This document shows, in pieces, positions 1-6,779 of a stretch of 20,152 bases of DNA (positions are counted from its first letter, which is position 1; every line of letters starts with the position of its first letter). Position numbers and translations under genes: made by a program. The stretch is taken from positions 1 to 20,152 of the forward strand of contig JAYWIG010000029.1 of NCBI GenBank assembly GCA_043789035.1. Reading direction: 5' to 3'. Under the pieces are notes generated by a model, which was given only the letters and a program-made list of their open reading frames with translations, ran no database searches and was not told where the DNA came from. The DNA is from JAYWIG01 sp043789035. Lineage in GTDB: Bacteria; Pseudomonadota; Gammaproteobacteria; Burkholderiales; Burkholderiaceae_E.

Positions 1-1169
1 TTGATTCAGCACGCGCGGTGCGCTCCATTGCCCGCAAGGGCGCGGGCCAAGTGAAAGTCGCCACCAAGACCAAAGCATCTAGCGGGCGGCTTTTGTACGG
101 TATTGCAGACCCAATTCTTAGTTTGGATGCCACTGCAAAGGTAGCGTTGCTGGAAAAGGTTGAGCGTTTAGCAAAGGCGAAAGACCCAAGGGTAAAACAG
201 GTGATGGCCGGTTTGGCCGGCGAACACGATACGATTTTGGTTGCGCGTTCGGACGGTGTTATCGCAGGCGACGTTAGACCATTAGTGCGATTGTCTGTTT
301 CTGTCATCGTTGAACAAAATGGTCGTCGAGAGCAGGGCTCAAGCGGCGGCGGTGGTCGTTTCAATATGGATTACTTCGACGATGCCCTCATTGAAAAATA
401 TGTTAACGATGCTGTAAAGGCCGCATTGGTTAATTTAGAAGCTCGCGCTGCGCCGGCTGGTGGCATGACTGTTGTACTCGGCCCAGGCTGGCCCGGTGTT
501 CTTCTTCATGAAGCCGTTGGCCACGGATTGGAAGGCGATTTCAACCGTAAAGGTTCATCGGTATTTGCTGGAAAAATTGGTCAAAGGGTTGCGTCCAAGG
601 GCGTGACAGTGGTCGATGACGGCACAATTAAAGATCGCCGTGGCTCGCTCAATATCGACGATGAAGGCAACACTTCGCAGAACAATGTGCTGATCGAAGA
701 TGGCATCTTGAAGGGTTATATTCAAGACACGCTCAACGCTCGATTGATGAAACGCGGTGTGACCGGAAATGGTCGCCGCGAGTCCTTTGCTCATTTGCCA
801 ATGCCTAGGATGACCAATACCTACATGCTGAACGGCGATAGAGACCCTAACGAGATCATCGCTTCAGTTGAAAAAGGTTTGTATGCCGTGAATTTCGGTG
901 GTGGCCAAGTCGATATCACCAATGGCAAGTTTGTGTTTTCTGCTTCTGAGGCTTATTGGGTAGAAAATGGAAAAATTCAGTACCCTGTGAAAGGGGCAAC
1001 GATTATTGGTAACGGCCCTGATGCTTTGACTAAAGTCACCATGATTGGCAACGATATGAGCTTAGACTCAGGTGTTGGTGTTTGTGGCAAAGATGGCCAG
1101 AGTGTTCCAGTAGGCGTCGGACAACCAACCTTGCGTCTTGAAGGCTTAACTGTTGGTGGCACGGCTTAA
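1..1169 (+). CDS. tldD: Metalloprotease TldD, 5'-truncated by window edge
   Basis: TldD is the catalytic subunit of the TldD/TldE (PmbA) cytoplasmic zinc protease, which trims modified peptides and degrades unfolded ones. The reading frame is open from base 3, so the GTG at 18 is probably internal and the true start lies left of the window. About 388 codons are visible; the E. coli protein is about 480 residues, so roughly the first 90 are missing. The zinc-protease motif HEAVGH lies at 507-524, followed by LEGDF. The C-terminal half carries the TldD blocks LPMPRMTNTYML, NFGGGQVDI and GVGVCGKDGQS and ends in LTVGGTA, which closely matches my memory of E. coli TldD. Its partner TldE is not in the window. 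The gap to the next gene is 25 bases, so the two are probably co-transcribed. Identification is firm. Confidence 0.96.
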   Translation, partial: DSARAVRSIARKGAGQVKVATKTKASSGRLLYGIADPILSLDATAKVALLEKVERLAKAKDPRVKQVMAGLAGEHDTILVARSDGVIAGDVRPLVRLSVSVIVEQNGRREQGSSGGGGRFNMDYFDDALIEKYVNDAVKAALVNLEARAAPAGGMTVVLGPGWPGVLLHEAVGHGLEGDFNRKGSSVFAGKIGQRVASKGVTVVDDGTIKDRRGSLNIDDEGNTSQNNVLIEDGILKGYIQDTLNARLMKRGVTGNGRRESFAHLPMPRMTNTYMLNGDRDPNEIIASVEKGLYAVNFGGGQVDITNGKFVFSASEAYWVENGKIQYPVKGATIIGNGPDALTKVTMIGNDMSLDSGVGVCGKDGQSVPVGVGQPTLRLEGLTVGGTA

Positions 1170-1194
1170 ATCTGCTTGAAGTAGTTTAGGTTCC

Positions 1195-2382
1195 GTGCGT
1201 TCCTTTTGGAAAGACCTCTCCCTTTCTGCGGCCACGGCTGGTTTTGTCGCCGTGCTCGTTGGCTTCACAAGCTCTGCGGCAATTGTATTTGCAGCGGCCA
1301 AAGCACTGAACGCGAATGCCGCTCAAACCGCTTCATGGATGTGGGCGCTTGGCCTCGGTATGGGCCTCACCAGCATACTGTTATCGCTTCGTTTTAAGCA
1401 ACCCGTTCTGACTGCCTGGTCGACACCGGGGGCAGCGCTTATTGCAACCAGCGGTGCCGGCATTTCGCTGCCCGAAGCGACAGGTGCGTTTTTGCTATGC
1501 GCTGCGTTGATTACTTTTTTCGGGTTTAGCGGCTGGTTTGAAAAATTGATGTCCAAGGTGCCTGTATCTTTAGCATCGGCGCTGCTTGCCGGTGTATTGG
1601 TGAAGTTTACTTTGCAGGCGTTTGCGGCAATAAAAACTCAACCATTTCTGGTGCTTGCAATGATGGCTGCTTATTTGGCTGGTAAGCGTTGGTTTGCCCG
1701 ATATGCGGTGCCGTTGGCTTTGTTGATAGGGTTAGTGCTATCGTTTACGCTAGATATTGTGGCAACGCCAGAGCCACAGGTTCTTGCCCAAGCATTACAA
1801 ATTGCCAGCCCTGTGTGGGTGACGCCAGCTTTTTCATGGCAGGCAATGATAGGTATCGGAATACCGCTTTTTATCGTAACTATGGCTTCCCAGAACATAC
1901 CTGGAATCGCTACCTTGCGGGCTTGCGGCTATGATGCACCTACCTCACCGATCGTTGGCTGGACGGGTGTGGCTTCAGGATTACTCGCACCTTTTGGTGG
2001 TTATGCCTTAAACCTTGCAGCAATTACGGCGGCAATATGTATGAGCCAACAGGCTGATGAAAACCCCCAAAGACGCTATACGGCGGCGGTGATGGCTGGT
2101 GTTTACTACTGCGTTATAGGTTTATTGGCAGGTATTGTTACTTTGGTGTTTTCGGCATTGCCGATGGAGTTAATTGTCTCTATCGCCGGATTGGCGTTGC
2201 TTGCCACCGTAGGCAATGGTTTAGCCGTTGCCCTGAAAGAAGACGGCGCGCGAGAGCCCGCTTTGATCTGTTTTGCGATGACAGCGAGTGGCCTGACAGT
2301 AATGGGGATAGGCTCGGCCTTTTGGGGGCTGGTTGCCGGCTTGGTGGCCACTTTATTCATGCGACGTAAATCGGTGGTATAG
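1195..2382 (+). CDS. benE: BenE-family benzoate/H+ symporter
   Basis: This is a 395-residue integral inner-membrane protein of the BenE family (E. coli YdcO relatives), which are thought to import benzoate with protons. The N-terminal pattern KDLSLSAATAGFVAVLVGFTS and later QPVLTAWSTPGAALI, FGGYALNLAAITAAIC and SIAGLALLATVGNGL are the conserved BenE blocks. Almost the entire chain is hydrophobic, consistent with about 12 membrane segments. The start is GTG at 1195, with only a weak AGG a few bases ahead. It is supported because family members begin with the same Lys-Asp-Leu-Ser stretch. It follows tldD by 25 bases. No benzoate-degradation gene is visible, so the substrate is inferred from the family only. 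Its stop codon lies 7 bases before the aromatic leader ORF. Confidence 0.9.
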   Translation: MRSFWKDLSLSAATAGFVAVLVGFTSSAAIVFAAAKALNANAAQTASWMWALGLGMGLTSILLSLRFKQPVLTAWSTPGAALIATSGAGISLPEATGAFLLCAALITFFGFSGWFEKLMSKVPVSLASALLAGVLVKFTLQAFAAIKTQPFLVLAMMAAYLAGKRWFARYAVPLALLIGLVLSFTLDIVATPEPQVLAQALQIASPVWVTPAFSWQAMIGIGIPLFIVTMASQNIPGIATLRACGYDAPTSPIVGWTGVASGLLAPFGGYALNLAAITAAICMSQQADENPQRRYTAAVMAGVYYCVIGLLAGIVTLVFSALPMELIVSIAGLALLATVGNGLAVALKEDGAREPALICFAMTASGLTVMGIGSAFWGLVAGLVATLFMRRKSVV

Positions 2383-2389
2383 TTTCGAC

Positions 2390-2473
2390 ATGCAAATCTT
2401 AGCTAGTACAGCATTTTCCTTCTTTTGGAGCTTTTATTTTCCGGCTTACGGCGGAAGACGGAACTGTGCATAA
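2390..2473 (+). CDS. Aromatic-rich leader peptide (Phe/Trp/Tyr), attenuator control
   Basis: This 27-codon ORF is too short for usual gene callers. Residues 9-17 read FSFFWSFYF, followed by P-A-Y, giving five Phe, one Trp and two Tyr within 12 codons (2414-2449). It ends with TAA at 2471-2473. It sits upstream of an intrinsic terminator and of a DAHP synthase gene, the committed step to Phe, Tyr and Trp. The arrangement resembles the pheA and trp leader peptides of enteric bacteria, where ribosome stalling at codons for a scarce amino acid prevents termination. The Shine-Dalgarno sequence is weak (GGTGG at 2373-2377, 12 bases before ATG). Because benE ends only 7 bases earlier, translation may be coupled to benE termination. 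The codon content is seen directly; the regulatory role is inferred. Confidence 0.85.
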   Translation: MQILASTAFSFFWSFYFPAYGGRRNCA

Positions 2474-2508
2474 GTAACACTAGCGCTACAAAATCCCGAA
2501 AAACCGCC
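2437..2508 (+). promoter_or_regulatory. Alternative hairpins of an attenuator (protector versus antiterminator)
   Basis: Bases 2437-2443 (TTTTCCG) can pair with 2452-2458 (CGGAAGA) across an 8-base loop: six Watson-Crick pairs and one G-U. This hairpin overlaps the last aromatic codons and hides GGCGG at 2450-2454. When free, GGCGG can instead pair with CCGCC at 2504-2508, the left arm of the terminator stem, and so act as an antiterminator. A ribosome stalled on the Phe/Trp/Tyr codons up to 2440 would cover 2437-2443 and favour the antiterminator. A ribosome reaching the stop codon would leave the terminator free. The pairings are visible by eye; energies were not computed. Confidence 0.65.
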
Positions 2509-2530
2509 AAATAAAACTGGCGGTTTTTTT
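2499..2530 (+). terminator. Intrinsic terminator (attenuator) before the DAHP synthase gene
   Basis: The left arm AAACCGCCA (2501-2509) pairs with TGGCGGTTT (2518-2526) around an 8-base A-rich loop, and the T run continues to 2530. The GC core followed by Ts makes a standard rho-independent terminator on the + strand. It lies about 26 bases past the leader-peptide stop codon and 50 bases before the DAHP synthase start. It could end benE transcripts as well as act as a regulated attenuator. Confidence 0.9.
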
Positions 2531-2579
2531 ATGTCTAATTTTTAAAGTATCTAATTTAAATACCCAAGGAAACTCATCT

Positions 2580-3683
2580 ATGAATACCAGCACCGATTCG
2601 GTTACCCAAAGCAAGGCAGTCGTTGACGATGTTCGCATCAAGGCGATTAAGGAATTGGCTCCGCCTTCGCATTTGATGCGGGAGTTCCCGATTAGCGATA
2701 AGGTCACTGAGGTTACCTATTCATCGCGCCAAGCGATTCATCGGATATTGCACAAAACGGACGATAGGTTGCTGGTCGTTGTTGGGCCGTGCTCCATTCA
2801 CGACACCAAAGCGGCGATGGAATATGCCAATCGTCTGAAAGAAATTCGGGAGCGCTTGAGTGGCGATCTAGAAATCGTTATGCGAGTGTATTTCGAGAAG
2901 CCGCGCACGACGGTAGGCTGGAAGGGCCTGATTAACGACCCGCATCTGGATGGTAGTTTTGAGATTAATCAAGGTTTGAGAACTGCTAGAGAGTTACTCA
3001 TCAATATTAATGAGCTTGGCCTGCCAGCAGGTACTGAGTTTTTAGATGTGATTTCACCGCAATATATTGCCGATCTCATTGCTTGGGGCGCAATTGGAGC
3101 TCGTACGACGGAGTCGCAGGTGCATAGGGAGTTGGCCTCCGGATTGTCATGTCCGGTGGGCTTTAAAAATGGCACCGATGGCAACCTGAGAATTGCGCTT
3201 GATGCAATTAAAGCGGCCTCTCAACCGCATCATTTCTTATCAGTCACTAAGGCTGGCATCTCGGCCATTATTTCAACCAATGGCAATATCGATTGCCATG
3301 TAATTTTACGTGGCGGTAAATCGCCTAACTATGATGCCGCTAGTATTGATCTTGCTTGTAAAGAGGCCGCCGCGCAGGCAATGGCTTGTCGAGTGATGGT
3401 GGATGCCAGCCATGGCAATAGCCAGAAAAAACCTGAAAATCAAGTGCATGTAGTGGCTAACCTTTGTGAGCAGCTAAGCTCGGGCGAGCAACGCATTTTT
3501 GGGGTGATGATTGAGAGTCACCTGGTGGCTGGGCGGCAAGATTTGGTGGCAGGAAAACCGTTGTCTGATCTTGTTTACGGGCAGAGTATTACGGATGGTT
3601 GTATCGATTGGGTAAGCACGGTGACGGCGCTTGAAAACCTAGCCCAAGCTGTAAGAACTCGTCGCACGGTACTGGAAGATTGA
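2580..3683 (+). CDS. aroG: 3-deoxy-7-phosphoheptulonate (DAHP) synthase, AroG-like class I
   Basis: The enzyme condenses phosphoenolpyruvate and erythrose 4-phosphate to DAHP, the first step of the shikimate pathway, in the cytoplasm. The 367-residue chain has the class I-alpha blocks: GPCSIHD (Cys71, metal ligand), MRVYFEKPRTTVGWKGLIND, IGARTTESQVHRELASGL, CHVILRGG, GVMIESH and SITDGCI. The start segment DDVRIKAIKELAPP and the block around FLDVISPQY resemble E. coli AroG (Phe-sensitive) more than AroF. Asp156 and Pro160 correspond to positions where AroG changes relieve Phe inhibition, so Phe feedback is plausible but inferred. AAGGA at 2566-2570, nine bases before ATG, supports the start. 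The gene lies behind an aromatic leader and attenuator, adding probable transcriptional control. There is no clear terminator after its stop. Confidence 0.95.
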   Translation: MNTSTDSVTQSKAVVDDVRIKAIKELAPPSHLMREFPISDKVTEVTYSSRQAIHRILHKTDDRLLVVVGPCSIHDTKAAMEYANRLKEIRERLSGDLEIVMRVYFEKPRTTVGWKGLINDPHLDGSFEINQGLRTARELLININELGLPAGTEFLDVISPQYIADLIAWGAIGARTTESQVHRELASGLSCPVGFKNGTDGNLRIALDAIKAASQPHHFLSVTKAGISAIISTNGNIDCHVILRGGKSPNYDAASIDLACKEAAAQAMACRVMVDASHGNSQKKPENQVHVVANLCEQLSSGEQRIFGVMIESHLVAGRQDLVAGKPLSDLVYGQSITDGCIDWVSTVTALENLAQAVRTRRTVLED

Positions 3684-3870
3684 AGCCCATACACCCAAAT
3701 TCCACTTTAATTGGTTTTGGTAACCGTTTATCGGCATAGTTGCAACGCCTAGCTCGCGCTTTACAACATGAAATAGGCACCAAACCACTGGCTGGATTAA
3801 ACTAGATGAACCGGCCTCGCTTGTGAGGCGCGCATGAATTATTCGATATAGATCCCTAGGAGTGTTTGAT
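3684..3870. other. Intergenic region between DAHP synthase and cNMP-binding gene
   Basis: No ORF or RNA gene is evident in this stretch. It contains a short hairpin, GCCTC (3814-3818) and GAGGC (3825-3829) with a 6-base loop and no T run, so it is not a convincing terminator. A Shine-Dalgarno AGGAG lies at 3858-3862. I could not name a promoter with confidence, although one for the downstream gene is expected here. Confidence 0.4.
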
Positions 3871-4482
3871 ATGCAGGTCCAAGGTTCCACGGCTTCAGCT
3901 GGCTCAACCGATAGTTCGCCTGCTGCACCCACTGCCAAGTCAGTGTCAAAGCAAACTCCGCATGAGCGGTTAACCAGTCTTGGTCTAAAACCGATTGGAC
4001 GCGCCAGCGAGTTCTTGGATGAAATTCATCCTCTAATGTCGCGCACGCCTTTGTTCTCCGGCCTCGATATGGACGAAACAAAAAAGCTTGGTGCTTTTAT
4101 GTATGTTTATGAAGCACCACCCGGCATCACCATGATTCATGAAGGTGAAACTGGAGATTTCATGGTTCTGTTGCTTAACGGCATGGTCGATGTTTTGCGC
4201 CGTAATCGTTATAACTTTCCTTCTCGGATTGCAGTGGCCCACTCAGGTCATGCTTTAGGCGAAATGTCGATGTTCGATGGCGAGCCGCGATTTGCGTCCT
4301 GCGTGACGCTGGAGAACTGCCGCGTGGCCGTGTTAACTCGCGATGCTCTGATGTTGGTATTGCAAGATCAGCCTAAATTGGGTAACAAGATTTTGTTAAA
4401 GCTCGTGCAGTTGCTCTCTGAGCGCCTACGTCAAACCAGCGCCAAGTTGGTGTCTTATCTCGAAGCGTCCCGCGACGCTTAA
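3871..4482 (+). CDS. Cyclic nucleotide-binding domain protein (no DNA-binding domain)
   Basis: This 203-residue protein has an N-terminal Ser/Thr/Ala-rich, probably disordered stretch (about 1-35) and a CNB fold (about 60-180) related to CRP. The phosphate-binding cassette is visible as GEMSMFDGEPRFAS (Gly130-Glu131, Arg140). The Glu and Arg that contact cyclic nucleotide in CRP are present, so cAMP or cGMP binding is plausible. After the CNB domain only a short helical tail remains, with no helix-turn-helix. It is therefore not a CRP-like transcription factor by itself and may act through a partner. The start is ATG 3871, because AGGAG at 3858-3862 lies eight bases before it; the in-frame GTG at 3862 overlaps that ribosome-binding site. 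It converges on the adenosyltransferase gene with an 11-base gap. Function beyond ligand binding is unknown. Confidence 0.85.
   Translation: MQVQGSTASAGSTDSSPAAPTAKSVSKQTPHERLTSLGLKPIGRASEFLDEIHPLMSRTPLFSGLDMDETKKLGAFMYVYEAPPGITMIHEGETGDFMVLLLNGMVDVLRRNRYNFPSRIAVAHSGHALGEMSMFDGEPRFASCVTLENCRVAVLTRDALMLVLQDQPKLGNKILLKLVQLLSERLRQTSAKLVSYLEASRDA
4463..4480. terminator. Perfect inverted repeat at convergent gene ends, possible weak terminator
   Basis: AAGCGTC (4463-4469) and GACGCTT (4474-4480) form a 7-base-pair stem with a CCGC loop, at the very end of the cNMP-binding gene and just beyond the adenosyltransferase stop. Neither strand has a T run directly after the stem. It may serve as a transcript end or RNA-stabilising hairpin for both convergent genes rather than a strong intrinsic terminator. 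Confidence 0.4.
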
Positions 4483-4493
4483 AGTTGCTGGGC

Positions 4494-5057
4494 TTACAGT
4501 TTATTTCGACCTTGCTGCCACAACACGTCTGAGCCGCCTGCAAAGCGGTTCAATACCCTAGAGAACACAAACATTAAGTCTGAAAGCCGGTTAAGGTATT
4601 GCTGGCAAATAGGCCGTACGGCACCTTCGACTTCCGCTTTGCTCAAGGTCACTACCGTTCTCTCAGCTCTACGACAAACCGTGCGACTGATGTGAGCTAA
4701 CGCTGCGGCTCTCGAACCACCGGGCAAGATAAATTCAGCTAAGCGTGGCAGAGCAGCGTTTTGAGAGGTGATCATCTCATCTAATCGTTCGAGCTGATGC
4801 TGAGTCATGTTGTTATAGCCTGGAATACACAACTCACCGCCAAGATCGAACAAATCATGCTGAATGCTGACTAAGCCTTCGCGAATATCATTCGGCAATT
4901 CTTCACAAAGCAAAACACCAAGGGTTGAATTTAACTCATCCACATCACCCATTGCATGCACTCTCCAATGATCTTTGCCGGTGCGGCTACCGTCGCCTAG
5001 GCCTGTGGTGCCGTCATCGCCAGTGCGGGTAGTAATAGTGCTGAGTCGATTTGCCAT
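4494..5057 (-). CDS. Cob(I)alamin adenosyltransferase, PduO/MMAB type
   Basis: The enzyme transfers the 5'-deoxyadenosyl group of ATP to cob(I)alamin, making adenosylcobalamin, in the cytoplasm. The 187-residue chain has the N-terminal ATP loop TRTGDDGTTGL (residues 10-20), GDVDELNS (38-44 region), CRRAER (128-133) and YLNRLSD (154-160), all signature blocks of the PduO/MMAB (PF01923) family. Length is normal. It lies 25 bases downstream of the ABC permease gene on the same strand, so it may be the last gene of that transcription unit. No adenosylcobalamin-dependent enzyme is in the window. The names pduO, mmaB and cobO are used inconsistently for this family, so no symbol is given. Confidence 0.93.
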   Translation of the reverse strand: MANRLSTITTRTGDDGTTGLGDGSRTGKDHWRVHAMGDVDELNSTLGVLLCEELPNDIREGLVSIQHDLFDLGGELCIPGYNNMTQHQLERLDEMITSQNAALPRLAEFILPGGSRAAALAHISRTVCRRAERTVVTLSKAEVEGAVRPICQQYLNRLSDLMFVFSRVLNRFAGGSDVLWQQGRNKL

Positions 5058-5082
5058 TGTGTTTTAACGATTCTGTCTTTTT

Positions 5083-5844
5083 TTAACGTTGTCCGCGATG
5101 TGCCCAGCCTGTGCTGCGGCGCTCGATGAATGCGAACAATTCATACATGCCCATCGCCATGATAGCGATTACTACCAGCCCAGCGAATGCTAAGGGCATT
5201 TTCATCGCCGAGCCAGCTGAGATCAATAGATAGCCAATACCTTCGTTTGATGCGTTCATTTCCGACACGGTTGTGCCTACGAAGGCTAAAGTAATAGCCA
5301 CTTTCAAAGAAGCAAAGAAGTAAGGCAATGAGCGTGGTAAGCCGACTTTCATCAGTACGTCCATGCGCTTGGCTCCCAGCACTCGAAGTACGTCTTCAAG
5401 TTCTGGCTCTAAGGTGGCAAGGCCTGTGGCGATATTCACCATGATGGGGAAAAAGCTAATGAGAAAAGCCGTCAGGATCGCCGGACCAGCGCCAATACCA
5501 AACCAGACTACTAAGATCGGTACGAAAGCGGCTTTCGGGAGTGCATTGAAGGCGGTCATCAAAGGGTACATGGCGTTATAAGCAGCCTTAGAAGAGCCGA
5601 TCACGAAGCCGAGTGCTACTCCAACGACGATGGAGATTGCGAACCCCGCCATCGTCGTCCAGAAGGTGCGCCATGCGTGCATCATGATGACCATGAAGTA
5701 CTCGTATAACGACACCATGATTTGTGAAGGTGAGGGAAATATAAATTCAGAGACGTTGAGTACTCTGCAAATGATTTCCCAGAGAATAAGTACTGCCAGT
5801 AGTAGTGCGAATGGCGCTATTTTGTCGCGAGTCGATGTTTTCAT
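5083..5844 (-). CDS. ABC transporter permease (SsuC/TauC/ThiX-like)
   Basis: This 253-residue inner-membrane protein has about six hydrophobic segments and belongs to the binding-protein-dependent permease family of the nitrate/sulfonate/taurine/pyrimidine-precursor type. The cytoplasmic EAA loop that docks on the ATPase is visible as the stretch around DVLRVLGAKRMDVLMKVGLPRSLPYF. Before it lie NALPKAAFVPILVVWFGIG and a following TM segment typical of this family. The start ATG at 5844 has AGGT about ten bases ahead. It follows the ATPase gene by 24 bases and precedes the adenosyltransferase by 25, so it is in a run of closely spaced genes. The substrate cannot be read from the permease alone. 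Confidence 0.92.
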   Translation of the reverse strand: MKTSTRDKIAPFALLLAVLILWEIICRVLNVSEFIFPSPSQIMVSLYEYFMVIMMHAWRTFWTTMAGFAISIVVGVALGFVIGSSKAAYNAMYPLMTAFNALPKAAFVPILVVWFGIGAGPAILTAFLISFFPIMVNIATGLATLEPELEDVLRVLGAKRMDVLMKVGLPRSLPYFFASLKVAITLAFVGTTVSEMNASNEGIGYLLISAGSAMKMPLAFAGLVVIAIMAMGMYELFAFIERRSTGWAHRGQR

Positions 5845-5868
5845 GATGGTTTTACCTGCGCTCTGTGC

Positions 5869-6696
5869 TTAACTATTTCGAACTGCGCCGATTTTGGCGC
5901 GCATTTCGTGAACTAGTTCAGTGAATTTTGGGGTATACGTAATCTCAAGATCGCGCGGACGAGGCAAATCGATTTCGCGTCGCGCTACTAAGCGGCCGGG
6001 GCGTTTGCTCATCACGTAAACGGTATCGGCTAAGTAAACAGCCTCCCGTAAATCATGGGTGACTAAGATGACGTTGAACTTCTGTACCGTCCAAAGATCT
6101 CGTAATACATTCCAAAGTTCTTCGCGTGTGAAGGCATCGAGTGCGCCGAAAGGCTCGTCGAGAAGAAGCATTTTGGGTTCGTGAATCAACGCTCTGCAGA
6201 TGGAGGCGCGCTGCTGCATGCCTCCGGACAACTCCCACGGGAATTTATCTTCATAACCTTGCAAGCCTACTGTTGCTAATAGCTTTTTTGCCCGCTCAAC
6301 AAACTCAGCGCGTTTTGATTTAAATTGCGAGCGATATGGCTCGACAATTTCTAACGGTAACAACACGTTATCAATGGTTGTGCGCCAGGGCAAAAGGGTT
6401 GGCGCTTGGAAAGCCATACCCACAATTTTTAATGGCCCGGTCACGTTTTGGCCGCCAATATGAATCGTACCTTTCGAGGGCATTTTCAAACCAGTAGCCA
6501 ACTTCATGAAAGTCGATTTACCGCAACCAGATGGACCAACGATAGCAATAAATTCACCGTCTTTGGTGCTCAAGCAAATATCTTCGACGGCGAACTCATT
6601 TTTTTCGAGCAGCTCATCGTTATATGCAAGCCAAATGTTTTGAAAGTCGACAAATAAGGCTTCTTTGTCTGTTAAGGTCTGTGTAGTTGTGGTCAT
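5869..6696 (-). CDS. ABC transporter ATP-binding protein (SsuB/TauB-like)
   Basis: This is the ATPase that powers the neighbouring permease (275 residues). All nucleotide-binding motifs are intact: Walker A GPSGCGKS (54-61), Q-loop Gln97 in MAFQAPTLLPW, signature LSGGMQQR (156-163), Walker B MLLLDEP (176-182) followed by FGALD, and the switch His214 in VTHD. The order of genes on the minus strand is binding protein, ATPase, permease. The ATG at 6696 has no obvious Shine-Dalgarno sequence, and an intrinsic terminator ends only about 10-12 bases before it. Expression therefore depends on read-through of that hairpin or on a promoter I cannot see. Confidence 0.93.
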   Translation of the reverse strand: MTTTTQTLTDKEALFVDFQNIWLAYNDELLEKNEFAVEDICLSTKDGEFIAIVGPSGCGKSTFMKLATGLKMPSKGTIHIGGQNVTGPLKIVGMAFQAPTLLPWRTTIDNVLLPLEIVEPYRSQFKSKRAEFVERAKKLLATVGLQGYEDKFPWELSGGMQQRASICRALIHEPKMLLLDEPFGALDAFTREELWNVLRDLWTVQKFNVILVTHDLREAVYLADTVYVMSKRPGRLVARREIDLPRPRDLEITYTPKFTELVHEMRAKIGAVRNS

Positions 6697-6706
6697 GGCG
6701 TTCAGT

Positions 6707-6742
6707 CTAAAAAAAGCCCTCTGCTTTTGGCAAGAGGGCTTT
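6707..6742 (-). terminator. Intercistronic intrinsic terminator between binding-protein and ATPase genes
   Basis: Read on the minus strand, AAGCCCTC (6741-6734) and GAGGGCTT (6721-6714) form an 8-base-pair stem with a 12-base loop, followed by a run of seven Ts (complement of 6709-6715). On the plus strand there is no T run after the stem, so it is directional. Partial termination here would give more binding protein than membrane components, a known strategy in ABC import operons. Confidence 0.85.
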
Positions 6743-6779
6743 GTGCAGAGGCAAGCGAGTTGCTGCTTGGAAAGTACTT

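Noticed and set aside
2378..2383. TATAGT as a -10 element for the leader transcript
   Set aside because: No good -35 hexamer lies 16-18 bases upstream, and the transcript would start at the leader ATG, so I did not call a promoter.
3814..3829. GCCTC/GAGGC hairpin as a terminator for the DAHP synthase gene
   Set aside because: Only five pairs, no T run after it, and 130 bases from the stop codon.
3862..3870. GTG start at 3862 for the cNMP-binding protein
   Set aside because: It overlaps the AGGAG ribosome-binding site (3858-3862) that is ideally spaced for ATG 3871.
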